Of a stretch of DNA of 64,000 bases, positions 46,251 to 58,200 are shown piece by piece (position 1 is the first letter of the stretch; each line of letters starts with the position of its first letter). A program made the position numbers and the translations under genes. Below the pieces are notes generated by a model. The model was not told the DNA's origin. It did no database searches and saw nothing but the letters and a program-made list of their open reading frames with translations. This stretch comes from Lolium rigidum (taxonomy: Eukaryota; Streptophyta; Magnoliopsida; Poales; Poaceae), in assembly GCF_022539505.1 (NCBI RefSeq), contig NC_061511.1:31878620-31942619 (forward strand). Reading direction: 5' to 3'.

Positions 46251-46950
46251 CAGGGCTGCTTTGCCTTCCTCTCCCACAATGGCCAGCTCTTCTCAAACAA
46301 GAGATGAGAAGTAAACACAGGCACCAGTATTTCGATGACATCGAGGAATCTGCCAAATTAAAGGAGAACGCTCAGTAAAAATGCAACTCTAAGAGAACAC
46401 TATCAATTTTCCAATTGTTAGCAGCAACGTCTCAGAGATTAGCAAGCAAGTTGAGTCATACTCATACCAGTAGGTGAATATAGCAGGCCGGGTAACGATC
46501 TCTTAGAGGACAAGATCAACACGCATTTTTTTAAATTAGAGTGCCATCTTCCTAAGAAGACCAAATCCACATGCATCATTAACTTGAAAGATTAAAAGAA
46601 TAGCCTCCTTTCCCAAAAGCTTAAAAGAGAAGCTTGAAGAAAATGTAGGTCATGTTTGATTACCACACTCGTTCATGCCTAAGATTAAGCGATCAAAACG
46701 TGTCCCACTTATCGCGTTTGAGGGAAGCTTGCTACAACTATCCTATTTAGTTACCGTGGGCCCTAGGTTAGGCAAAAAGTTTCTTGCCACAAATTTGGCT
46801 ACGAACCAACTAAGTGATCAATTTGAGCAAAATTGCTTAACTTGAATTTGTAAATGAATTGAACTGGAATTAGAAACATGAATTTAAAATGGAATGCCAA
46901 CCCCTAATATGTAGGAATCCATCACATGCTAGTATTGCTTAGTGATGACA
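46251..46950. other. Intergenic sequence, nothing recognised
   Basis: AT-rich DNA with no supported gene or element end. Confidence 0.4.
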
Positions 46951-46952
46951 AA

Positions 46953-47396
46953 CGATTTTTTCCTCGGTCACATTTTTATACCGGAGGACACTGGAAAATT
47001 CGGTTAGCGCGAAATCTCGGAAATGTCAGGAATTTTTCGTACGAGTTTATTCAAACGAAATTTGAATTCAAAATCTTTTTTAGCATGAAACAAAGTGATT
47101 TCTACCATATATTGACACAATTGCGCTTATGCAATGCATTCGTAAGACCATCCTGTCAAACAGAAGTAGGTTGAGTGTTCGAATGACACTTGTGTCACAT
47201 TTTTTTAAAGTAAAAATTAAGAATAAACTGATTAAAACTAGATTTTGTGGGATCTACATACAACATATGAGCTTTTTTAATCATAGACTGTAGTTTAAAT
47301 TCAAATCTAGCCAAAAAAATTTGGCTGGTATGGGTAATGGAATTTTTGGTTTTCGGCGAGATTTCAGATATTCCGGTCGAGAAAAAAAATCCCTGC
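46953..47396. mobile_element. hAT-like MITE with CAGGGATTTTTT ends
   Basis: The right end, read inward, is CAGGGATTTTTTTTCTCGAC. The left end CAAACGATTTTTTCCTCGGTC is its decayed partner. TGATGA occurs just outside both ends. The interior contains CGCGAAATCTCGGAAAT-type sequence and no coding capacity. Confidence 0.55.
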
Positions 47397-47599
47397 TGAT
47401 GACTGTGCTCCTATCTTGAGCTCTTGCCTCTAATCTTTCCATTGTGCTTATTTAGTGCAACGTTAATGTTTGTCCTTCTATGCTATTATAGTTTCATATG
47501 GTTGAAGGTAGGCGACTCATTCTATGGAACATGCTAGAGATGTTATTGGCTGCCATGCAGGTCCCACTGCTACCTAGTCATGCCAACACATCACCAACA

Positions 47600-47858
47600 A
47601 AGACCTTATTGTATGGTCATAGACGTCATGACCATTTAAATTGGTCAAAATTAAGGTCGTGAAAAGATTGTTGTTAACCCTACGACCAATTCATGTAATG
47701 CGAGTGTGACCTTTCTGACAAAATTTGGTCATACTGTTTCAGGGTTTAGACCCTCGCAAACGCCTGACGACCATTTGCCGCGACATGGTCATAGTTCCAT
47801 GACAAAAAGACCGATGGTCTTTATGAAAAGGTCACCAGTGAGCACATTTCTTGTAGTG
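47600..47858 (-). mobile_element. Terminus of a CACTA transposon
   Basis: The segment ends in TTTCTTGTAGTG (47847-47858), the reverse complement of CACTACAAGAAA, the end of Triticeae CACTA elements. Subterminal repeats of GGTCAT/GACCA type precede it. The opposite end is not in the window. Confidence 0.75.
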
Positions 47859-47877
47859 TACGGAGGTTGTTTGTTCT

Positions 47878-49048
47878 TGTTGACGTCAGAAACCCACTGG
47901 CGGGCAGTGACTGGTCAACACCGTAGAGCCGGGAACAACTAGGGCTGCGGCTGGCCCCAGTCCCTCAGAGCGACGGCCCGCAAAGCCTCCTGGTCGCGCG
48001 CCGATGCAAATTGCAAGGGCGTGCCACCCGACCTATACCCGGTCGGGAAGGTGTGGATGATGCCTCGCTTAGTTTCCTGCAGTGGCACTCACGTACACGT
48101 TAAATACGAGCCTCGATCGGCTCTCAAAGTTGTCTCGTGAATCGGCTCATGGAGCCGATTCACCCATGATTCGTCCAAGGTGGCCGAATATATGGTGGTC
48201 CCGCTTGATCAAGATAAAGCGTATGAGATCCACGACGATCCGGGGTTTTCACCGCATAATCGGATCATCCTACTCACGATTGGGCCTCGCGCTCACGCAC
48301 GGTGATCGTAAGCCAGCCCTAGACAAGGCCTAAAAACCAACACTAGGTTGATCCTCGAACGTCCCGTCTAGGGGCAGCAAACTACACCCTACATGCCGCT
48401 GGATCCTCCAACCCTTTGTAAGGCCTAACTATTGCAGATATTAAACTAATCCTTGATGAATCAAGGAGCGACCGTAACGGATCAGATCTACTAAACGATG
48501 ATCAAGCGGGGTGCCGTCCCTGCACCCATGATGAGGCACAAGGACGGCTAGATGCGCAAGGGTTGCACTACGAAAGCATATGATACTGAGAACAATGCTA
48601 ACCCTAACACATCTATGATAACTACGTTGCTCGCCATCAAAAAGGCTTCAACGACGAGCAACGCATGAACAACTAGGTAAGCTCGTGCTGCCTAGACCGC
48701 GAGATGCGATCTAGGCGACATGGTGCTTACCGGAGGAACCCTCGAGACGAAGGAGTTGGCGATGCGCCGAGATTGGTTTGTGTTGAACGTTGGTTGTTGT
48801 TTATTCCATAAACCCTAGATACATATTTATAGTCCAGGGGACTTTCTAATTGAGGCGTGCACCTAACCGTGCACGGGTAAAACTCTAACTTCTAAATTAA
48901 GATGCGATCTACTATAATACGTATACAGGGGCAATTTAGCCCAAACTTGGTACACAAGGCCGATTCACGTATTTCTTCCATGTATATTCTTCAAACCCAT
49001 CTTGATCGCGGCCCACCTCTCGATCCGGTCAAATTCTCGGTGATAACA
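47878..49048 (-). mobile_element. Gypsy-like 3' LTR (element A), minus strand
   Basis: On the minus strand this 1171 bp LTR runs from TGTTATCACCGAG (49048) to ...CGTCAACA (47878). It is homologous over its length to the plus-strand LTR at 61155-62328 (shared GAGGTGGGCCGCGATCAAGA and the GGCCTAACTATTGCAG-type blocks). Immediately to the right lies CATGCCCCCTGG, whose minus-strand form CCAGGGGGCATG is a polypurine tract, so this is the 3' LTR. No matching 5 bp target repeat is seen at 47873-47877. Confidence 0.85.
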
Positions 49049-49920
49049 CATGCCCCCTGGTTTTGGAAATGACATTTCCAAAATCATTATGCTTTTCCTT
49101 CGTCGGGTCATGTCGTGGCAGAGCAGAAACCGCCGATTGTTAGTCGGATCGACGCCCAATGAGCCGATAGCAACGCATTGGTCTCTCATAATCTGTCCTT
49201 CATCTTCTTCGACCGATGACTCCGAGACCCGGTGACACTCCTCTCGCAAAATTCACCATCCTCGAAGAAGGTTGCTACACAGGACCAGCCGATGATACTC
49301 CAATTGGCTTCTAGAAACAGAACATTTACTGGGTCGGTTGCCCCTCGAGTCTCAGTCAAGGCGAAACAGAGACGAGGATACACAAATTAGCCGAATGGAC
49401 CTGGGCTTGATCATGTCTGAGGGCACTATCATGCAGAGCCAGCCGATTTGAACGAAATCGGCTCTCCAGAGGAGAGGACCTTCGGGGTGAGCTGCCCCCG
49501 AGTTTCTTCAGTCCAAATGTCATAACTACATATTCAAACAAGCCCATTGAACCTGGTACTCTGAATGCAGTCTTGTGTATATCTTCTGGATATTGTCAAC
49601 ATAAAGTAATATAACAAGTGCAATATGCAAGTATGTAGGAATCAATGCACAGTTAACACAAGTGTTTGCTTTTTAGATAGAAGGAAATGGGTAAACTGAC
49701 TCAACAATAAAAGTAGAAAAAAGGCCCTTCGCAGAGGGAAGCATGGATTGCTATATTTGTGCTAGAGCTTTTATTTTGAAAACATGAAACAATTTTGTCA
49801 ACGGTAGTAATAAAGCATATGAGTTATGAAAGTTATATCTTACAAGTTGCAAGCCTCATGCATAGTATACTAATAGTGCCCGCACCTTGCCCTAATTAGC
49901 TCGGTGACAAAGGATTAACT
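49049..49920 (-). mobile_element. Residual internal region of element A
   Basis: This non-coding 3' internal sequence of a minus-strand retrotransposon starts with the polypurine tract beside the LTR. AGCCGAT motifs recur. It is interrupted by the nested element beginning at 49921. Confidence 0.55.
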
Positions 49921-50288
49921 TGTCAATGCCTACAGATTGTAGACTAGGGTTTTGCTAGAAGTAGAGGGCAAGTAGATCTCGAAGGTTTAGGCGAAAAGTA
50001 CTCGGCGATTATGAAAACTAGGGTTATGTTGACAATGAGATTCGATCCCTTTTTGTCCCTCGACTCCCCCTTATATAGGAGGTGGAGCCGAGGGTTTCGT
50101 ATTGTACAAGTTACGTAGTCCGGGATGGTTTCTAACTCATCCCGCCGGATTACAAATAACATTTCCTATTACAACTCTATGTTTCCTTAATATATCTTGG
50201 GCTCCCGAATCTTCTTATTCTTCTGATGATGGGCCTTCGAGAAATCCCGGTACCATCTATGGCAGGCCCATTTGGGATGCCTATGTCA
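49921..50288 (-). mobile_element. Short LTR of nested element B, minus strand
   Basis: The 368 bp sequence has LTR-type ends (TGTCAATGCC at left, GCCTATGTCA at right, that is TG...CA on the minus strand). A TATA box lies at 50071-50079 (CCTATATAAG on the minus strand). GTAGCCCCCGAG at 50289-50300 gives a minus-strand polypurine tract CTCGGGGGCTAC directly next to it, identifying it as the 3' LTR. Confidence 0.65.
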
Positions 50289-51680
50289 GTAGCCCCCGAG
50301 ATTTTGCTTGAATCGCAGAGTCAAGGGAAATCTCATCTGTTTATATTTTTTCGAGTACTCTTATTTATGCTTCTTCACATAAAATTCTATATTGTACAGG
50401 GATAACGGTAGTTGGGGCTAGTTCATCTGACGGATCAGGTACTAGTTAACCGCTCTAGTGGCAATCCGCAAAAACCTACTTCAAGATCACGTCCCCGGAC
50501 ATGATCTCGGGATACTGGTGTAAACTTCGACAGGTGCCGCTTAAGGTCTTACCATTCCGTCGAGTCCCGATCAAATTTATCGGGTACCTAACGCGTCCGT
50601 TAGGATTTTTCTTCGTATCCGTTGATACGGATAAAAGTAGCAGAGCGCAGTCTTTGGCGATGCCACGCCCAGCAGAACGGATCCGGGTCTTACCTTCGCA
50701 AATTTGCGGCATTCAGAAATTGATCGCAACTTTGGCGTTCCGAGAATATATTGTCGAGTGCTTTTCGCCTTTGGAATAGCACATTTTATTGAGTCATATT
50801 TGATGACTTTATTTTGTCTTCCCGATGGGAGTATATGTAGAGTTATCTGGGTAACTCGAAATATACTCACTTCTGTGTCTCTATTTTTGAAAAAATTCAT
50901 CGGGCACGCGAACAGCGTTCCCGATGGGAGTAGCCCCCGAGGCTACAGCCAAGAACTTGTGCTTGGGTGTAGGCTCCACAGATTAGTATCCCTTGCCGCT
51001 ATATTTATAATCCTTCTCTATATTTTTATATTTTATCGGGTGCGCGACCAGCGCTCCCGATGGGAGTAGCCCCCGAGGCTATGAACAAATTCTTGAATTT
51101 GGTCATAGGCTCTCGCCATTGCTATATTGTCATACTCGAAATTTTCTATTTTTTCAAAGTAGCCCCCGAGCATTTGGGCAAAAACTTTGTATTTGATCAA
51201 AGGCTCCAGTAGTAGTCGAATAATTTACCCCGTCGCCATTCTCTTTTTGTTTTGCGTGTCGACAAACTTTCCCTTGTCAAAATCTCTTCACCTCTATGAA
51301 TAGCCGAAATTTTTTCTGCTTCGTGGGTCCATTTTTCTCACCACGTTGTCACGTCGTGCAAGTGGGGGACACACGTCCTCCACTTTTCCTGGCGCACGTT
51401 CTGTAACCTCGTCAATGTTGAAATACTAATTTGCCCTTGTTGCCACGTGGTAATCATCTCCTTCATTCTTTCTTCATCCAACGGTTCCGTCGGTTCACCG
51501 CACCTCTATATAAGATCTCCTTCTTCTTCCTCGAGCACTTCCGCTCGCGCCGTTCTCTCGCTCTCCGCCGCAAAATCTCCCCTTGCGCTCCACCGCTGCC
51601 AAAGCTCTTCTCTTCGCAGCTGCTCGCCATTGCCACCGTTGATGCCACCGCGTCGCTTAACCAGGCACAAGACTCCCGAT
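50289..51680. mobile_element. Element B non-coding region with AGTAGCCCCCGAG repeats
   Basis: AGTAGCCCCCGAG occurs four times (about 50288, 50928, 51066 and 51159). Around two of them a longer unit with CCCGATGGGAGTAGCCCCCG is repeated about 135 bases apart. No coding capacity is visible. A pyrimidine-rich leader with TATATAAGATC at about 51507 precedes the plus-strand gene. Confidence 0.55.
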
Positions 51681-51689
51681 TCTTCCATG

Positions 51690-54354
51690 GCCGCCGCGGA
51701 TCTAGGAACCGCGGAGTGGGAGAGGTCCAAGATCACAAACCAAGACCTGAACCTCCCGAAGAAACCGGGAATCACCGCGAAACCCAAAGCGGTTTGCTTC
51801 CCCAGACGAAGAAAGCTACCCGAGCCCCCCAATGGGGTACCGGGTAAGTTTTGTCGACCATCTCATCCGTGGTTTATCCACCCCCATCCATCCTTTTCTC
51901 CGTGGGCTACTCTTTGTCTACGGACTCCAGCTTCACCACCTCACGCCAAACTCAATCCTCCACATTTCTATTTTCATCACACTTTGTGAAGCCTTCCTTG
52001 GCGTCTCACCTAATTGGGCGCTGTGGAAGCGCATTTTCTTCTGTCGCCGCAATGGCTCTCCCAATGTCGCCTATAATATAGGCGGCGTTGTTATTTCTAT
52101 TCGTTCTACTGCTGATTACTTCGACGTCAAGCTCCCTGACTCCGTTCAAGGTTGGCGCAAGAGGTGGCTATACATTCGGGAAGAAAACAATGGCTGCCTC
52201 GAGGATAATATTCCTCCTTTTGACGGTGCCGAAAAAATTCTTCGTCGCCGTTCTTGGGATGCGGAGGCTACCGAGGAAGAAAGAACTTCGACCGAAGCCC
52301 CGATGACTCGCATCCATGAGTTGCAAAATACTCGTGGCAAAGAATTGTCGTGTATCCAGCATTATAGTGTATTTCCTTAAGAGTAGAGTTCAGCCTCTTC
52401 AAGCTCGCAAATTTCCTCTCTGGAAATATACTGGCAACGAAGACGTGGATCGGCTGTCGGTGGATTTGGAAGTCAAGGACCTGGAGAGGCTTGTCCGAAA
52501 AATCACCTCCCTCAGCAAAAAAGATTCCATCCCTTCTTCTTGTCGCGTAAAACCATACAGCGCCACCCACGCACTTCCTAAGGTAAACATTGTCGCGCAA
52601 TTTTTACTGCCTTGCTTTTTTGCATTGTTTGCTTCGTTCTGATATCCTTCCCTCTTTTTGGACAGAATCATCCAAATCTTGTTTCACTTCCTCCTCTTCC
52701 TGAAGGTGGGGAAGTCGAAGAAAGGGCCGTTATCTCTAATGATAACCAAGAGGCCTCCTCTTTAGTGAATGAACCCGCAGATTCTCGAAAATCTGCGGGA
52801 TCCGCTGAAAAAGATGTCTGCTTCGAAGACACTACATCGGCCCAATCTCCTCCTCCCGCTGATTCTCCAAAGAACAAAAGGAAGAGGGGTGATGTCGAAG
52901 ATTCCGGGACTTCTAAACCCGAAGAAGCTGCTCCTTTACCGCAAAAGGCAGCTTATGACCCATATCTTGCGAGTATCATCAGTTCGTAAGTTCCCTCTTT
53001 TATTTTCCTATTCGAAGAATTTTTGCTTGCCTTGCTTTTTACACTGCCACCCTTTTGCAATAGTGATGATGACGAGGAAACGCCAACTGCGGATGTGGCT
53101 GCTCGAACGAGTATGTCACATACCCTAGTTATTTCAGAGCCACGAGTTGAAGGAGAGGAATCCTCGCCTCCTCAACAAAACATCGGCGCTTCTACTCCTC
53201 CTTCTAGCCTCCGAGCCCCTTCACCGAAAAGGGCAAGGAAGGAGATTGTCTCGGAGCCTACTCTCCAATTGAGTAGCTCTTCGAACCTTCTCATGGAAGA
53301 TGTAAGTTCTTTACTTTCTTTCTCAGTGTTTATGTTTTCTTTGTTTGCTTCTGCGTATCTCTATATTTTTCTCATACCCCCATTCTCTCTTTGTCCTCTT
53401 GCTTTTATAGCCTCGTGATCAAGGATCTTCTTCGCATCGGTGCCCAATTTGTTGGGTACCGTGAATATGCAAATAAAGCTGAAGGTAATGCTCGCTCCTT
53501 CTTTTTGCCTCTCGTTCTTTTGTTCCCTCTTTGTTGTCGAGATTTGTAACTATATTTATTTTCCATTGTAGAAAAACTGGCGGAAGCCAATGATCGTGCC
53601 AATACACTTGCTCAACAATTAGAGCAAAGTGAAAAGGCTCGCAAAAGGCTGAGTCGATGCTATTGATGCACGAGCAGAGGCCGATAAAGCCAAGGCTGAC
53701 GCCGCCGGTGTCGAAGATCTCGTGAAAGAGGCTTCACACCGCTGAAACTTCCCTGAGCGATCACATAGCCGCCCAATCTGCTCGCGAGGAGGCGATCCGT
53801 AAGCGTTTAACGACGCAGAGTCGCCGCTTCGTAGGTAAGTACCACGCATTATTCTTTTGTATTTTCTTCTCTGCACTCGTTTGTTGCTCAATTTTTCTTT
53901 CTTGACAGCTAGAACAGCTCAAGAATTTCAACTTGATGAACCCGCCAATGATTCTCTTCTCGACGCCCTTTCACTCCTTGAAGTTCATGGATCAGAGGCA
54001 CGCGAAGGCATTGATCAGGCTAAAGCGGGGTTGTCGCGGCTTTTCCCTTATTTCTTCCCCAAGAAAGAGGAACCCGCAACTTTCGTTGACCTCGCCAAGT
54101 GCTTCAATCCATCAGAAGATCTTGGGCTAAGGGTGCGTCATGAAAATATGAAGGTTGCCGTGGAGAATACCGTCGCCTTGGTTGCTCACAGCCAGCAGTC
54201 TATCGATTGGTCGAAAGTTGGCGACACTGATCAGATAGAACAGTCAAGGTGGAGGTCTTTGATCAAGGCAGCTAAGCCCAACACGAGGAAAATCCTGGCT
54301 TATATCGGGATCAAGCCATCTTCGACTCCTAGCTCATCAAAGCCGGAGGTCTAG
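51690..54354 (+). pseudogene. Transposon-borne 'putative gypsy type transposon' protein gene, broken
   Basis: This is a multi-exon frame typical of the Transposase_28 family found in grass retrotransposons. It reads MAAADLGTAEWERSKITNQD, then GYRVSFVDHLIRGLS, LLFVYGLQLHHLTPNSI and DSVQGWRKRWLYIREEN. Later exons are 52664-52988, 53062-53300, 53412-53485, 53572-53680 and 53909-54354, with acidic and Ser/Pro-rich linkers, a bipartite basic patch near KNKRKR, and a helical C-terminus. One-base frameshifts near 51806 and 52362 and stops in the coiled-coil exon disable it. It lies antisense to the LTR at 49921-50288, as extra antisense genes do in Tat-lineage gypsy elements. Its role is unknown. 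Confidence 0.7.
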
Positions 54355-55052
54355 TTAAATGCCTCTTTGCTTTTTCTTTTAGCATACCTCTTTCTTTTGG
54401 CCTTGTCGCCGTAGTGTTATTGGCGAGAACCGCTTCGTGCCCCTCTAGAAGGTCCTTCTTTTGTAATAGACATGTATATATTATGGAGATGAATGGAAAT
54501 CTATCTTTGCTCAATGATTGATGTCGAAATATTTCTTTTCCAGCTTAATTTTTGACAATTATACGCCAGCTCTCCGGTTCCTCCAATATTTTACCTTCTC
54601 CCCCAAGGAGAACTCCCGCCGATGCTTCGACCGTCGAGGATTCCTTGCCGCAAGAATTAGACGAACTTCGACATCAACTTCAGTTCGTGAAGAAGCAATC
54701 ACTTGTGCCGATGGAGAAGGCTCGTAAGTCATCCGAAGCCGAGGAAATTGCACTCCAACAAGCACAAACCGCTATTGCTGAAAAGGAATCGGCCGTTGCT
54801 GAAACCACCGCAGCCTACGTCTCGAGAAAATTCCATGCTCCAACTGTTAATAGATGCTAGCTTGGATATGGCGGGTATGTTTGATTATCTTTTGTCGCGC
54901 TTCATTTTTCTTTGATGCTTGCCTCATTGTCTACCGACCTTTGCGAGAAACAATAGGTGCTTTTTTGGATACTCGCTGCTGAAGATGAACGTGTCGAGGC
55001 TCGCTCCAATGTGCTTCTTCGGCTTGCGCGTGATCATGGGTCGACTTTTGGG
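54355..55052 (+). mobile_element. Further element B coding remnant up to the gap
   Basis: A plus-strand segment (54552-54830) reads QLQFVKKQSLVPMEKARKSS and continues as a Glu/Ala-rich coiled coil. It probably duplicates or continues the coiled-coil exons of the preceding gene. It is cut by the assembly gap. Confidence 0.5.
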
Positions 55053-55152
55053 NNNNNNNNNNNNNNNNNNNNNNNNNNNNNNNNNNNNNNNNNNNNNNNN
55101 NNNNNNNNNNNNNNNNNNNNNNNNNNNNNNNNNNNNNNNNNNNNNNNNNNNN
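55053..55152. other. Assembly gap (100 N)
   Basis: Exactly 100 undetermined bases, a conventional gap of unknown true size. Retrotransposon sequence flanks both sides, so missing or misjoined repeats are likely here. Confidence 1.
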
Positions 55153-55208
55153 GGTAATCTTCCAAGCCCGGCCCACCTCTGGATTCGTCTAAAATCTGGT
55201 GATAACAC
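55153..55208 (-). mobile_element. Terminal fragment of an element A family LTR, minus strand
   Basis: The segment ends GGTGATAACA at 55208, the reverse complement of the LTR start TGTTATCACC seen at 61155 and 49048. It includes CGGCCCACCTC, matching GAGGTGGGCC in the other copies. The rest of the LTR is lost in the gap. It may be the 5' LTR start of element A. Confidence 0.7.
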
Positions 55209-58200
55209 TCGTAGTCTATCTTATTGCTAACTCAAGTTTAAGAGCTACTTGGCTTGCTATATAAATCTAGCTACTTAGGTGCTATGATTTGGGAAAGGTT
55301 CCCTTCTACTACTAGTCTAGGTTTCCATTATAGCCGATGCGAAGTTGACTCCATTGACTTCTTTGATTGGATTCTTCATCTTGTTGCAGCTTGACTCCTT
55401 TGTCTTCGAGTTCCACGGTAGTTTCTCCTTCGGTGCCTTGCTCTAAGAAGGGGGTTCAAACGAGATAGAATGAGTACGAGCGTACTCAGCAAGTTCATAT
55501 TAGGAAATATGTGTATTATGCACTAGCTACGGCCATAGACCAGAAAGTCATAGGCCAATGCAAGTTTTTGTAAACATTTCTTCAAAAGGTTTATTTTATT
55601 CTGAAAACTATGCCCGTCAGTCTTCACAGGTTGACCAGAACTTCGTGGAGTTCCTTTCCTGCCGCGTTCGCAGTGCCCTTCCCGGAACAGGGAGTGACAA
55701 GTCACAATTCAGTATCCTCTGCAGAGGTGCGTTACTTTTCCCATAGGAGACCTTATCCTTGTTGCCAACCAGGTGCAAGCTTTCCCGTCCACACTTCCTT
55801 TGGTGTGAGGCCAGGTGTAAGATCCAAGCCCACACCGCCTTCTCCGCGACTGCAACCCCACCCTTTTGTCCGACCGTACACCTCCAGTAGACTTCCCCGA
55901 TAATACGGCTTTACTCATGGTGTACTCCGGACAATCCCTCATAGATGGTAGAGATTAACATCACTAATGGATGGGGATTTAAAAGGATATCCCAACCTAT
56001 TGCGGCAGTGCCTCCAACACCCCACCGTCTCTACCAATCCGTTGGCGTGCGTAAGGGAAAAGATACGGCTGGCTTCCCCGCAGCCATTATAGATCTCATG
56101 GTCAACGCGGTTTGTACGGCGCTAGAATCACTGGACGGCATTGGTAGTTAATCCTAGGGTGATATAAACCCATGCAATGGAACCTCCACCATATCAACAC
56201 ATACCATGGTTCCATTGCCCACCACATAGTCATATTCATAATTGTAAAATAATATTTGCTTTTCAATGCATGAGTGATAAGTATAATACTTGGCATATAG
56301 TTTGATAAAAATAATCAAATGACATGAGCAAGCGATGAACTTGCCTTTCTTGACTGCAAGATTATGCGGGCAAAAGCTTCGATACGTGATAACTCCAAAT
56401 GCTGAAATACCATCATCGTCCGGTAAGGACAATGTTTAAAGAACTCGGCAAAGATGCTATAATGCATAGTATGAGATGCAATCGTCCCGAGCGTAAGCTA
56501 ACCTTGATGATTTAAGATATGTGAGTTGTAAAGATTTCTTTAGGGTTGGTTGCACTTTTAGAATGGTTCTCAAACAAGGTTCTTATTAGGGTTTGGTTAT
56601 ATTAGCATTATAATCAAGTGATATAAGACATCATAACAATTAAACACATAAAGAATAGTGATGGAATAATATATAAAGAACAGTTGTCAATTTTAAGTTC
56701 TAAAGAATATGGTTGATGATTACTTCTACTATACTTCAAAAGAATAACTTTTGAAGAACATGTTGTTTAAGAAATATTTAGTATTTCAAAGAAGTATTGG
56801 GCTTATAAGGTTGGATTGACACGTGTACTTCAAAAGAATAACTTTTGAAGAACAAGTTAAATAAGAATATGAACTACTATATATAGGAGCTATGTAACTC
56901 CAGGGTTTATTATTGGGTTTATTTAGTTTCACTAATAGTAACTAGTTGATTCTTAACTTGGATTGGGTTTCTATATAGCAAGTATTGGTAGGTTTATTGC
57001 TATGGTTTATTCTAAGCATCATATCCAAGGATGGTTATTAAGATGGTTCTATAATTAGCTATTAGGGTTTACTATGGTTTCACAACTACTTAACTAAGTA
57101 ATCTCTAATGGTTGCCCAGCTAAGTGGTTTATCATTTCCTAAGTAGGGTGGAGTTGGAATAGGAGCATGTGATGTGCATTACTACACAAGATTGGTATTA
57201 GGGTTTTTCATCATGGTTTAACTAGGGTTTGATGGTTGAGGTTAATCCTAATGGTATGGTATAATGGATTGATGATCAATGGTGCTAACATGTGGTAACA
57301 AGCTAGGGTTTATATTTAGGTGGCACTAGTGGATCATATAGGTTTTAATTAAGAATAGGAACATGAAATGATAATCTCATGTGAATTGGTTCTATGTTGG
57401 TGGATCATGACTTGTATTTGTTGGTCACATAGTAAGGTTCTCTATGTAAGGTGAATTTCACATGATCACATGTAACACATAACTAGGGTTTTGGAGTTGT
57501 TTCTAATTTAGGGTGATCACATGAAATAATGGGATCCAAGTCTTATTAAATTGAAACTAGGGTTTCTAAGTTATGGTATAACTCCTAAAATGATAATTGG
57601 TAATAGAGTTGTGGTTACTAATTACTTTGAATCAAAATTAATAATGGTTTAACATTTTATTAATTTTCCAGAAGAATTAATAATTAGGGTAATTCTTATT
57701 TAGGTTTAATTTAGAATCAGGGTTTACTAATTGTTATTAGGGTTTAAAATAATTAACTTGTTAACTAAATATGTTTAAGTAAATAATTGTTGAGCTACCA
57801 AAATGATATTGGCTTTTAATATTTTCTTACTTTATTACTATTTAAAGAAAATAGAAAATAGTAAATTGCAAATTAGGGTTTATGAATTACCACTAATAAT
57901 TAAGTTAATGCAAATATGGTAAATAAAATTAATCCTAACATTTTACTTAGTTACTAAATAGTTAAAATTTAATTTTTAAACTTTACTAATTATTGAATTC
58001 CAATTGTATTTTAAATAAATGAAATGGCATAATTAATAAGGTTAAAAATAAGTGAATTTTTATTTTGACACACATTTTTGTTTTACATTTTATTTGAATA
58101 GAGTTTATTTTTGTGAGCATTTTGATATATTATTCATATTTTTCTGAGTTGAAATGAATTTTATCTATTTCTGCAAAGTTTCAGTATTTTACTGGATTTT

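Noticed and set aside
47878..49048. Solo LTR interpretation
   Set aside because: No matching 5 bp target duplication is seen, and a polypurine tract lies directly outside the right end, so it is better read as a 3' LTR with internal sequence attached.
54919..55230. Open frames spanning the N run
   Set aside because: Undetermined bases were read through. They are artefacts of the gap.
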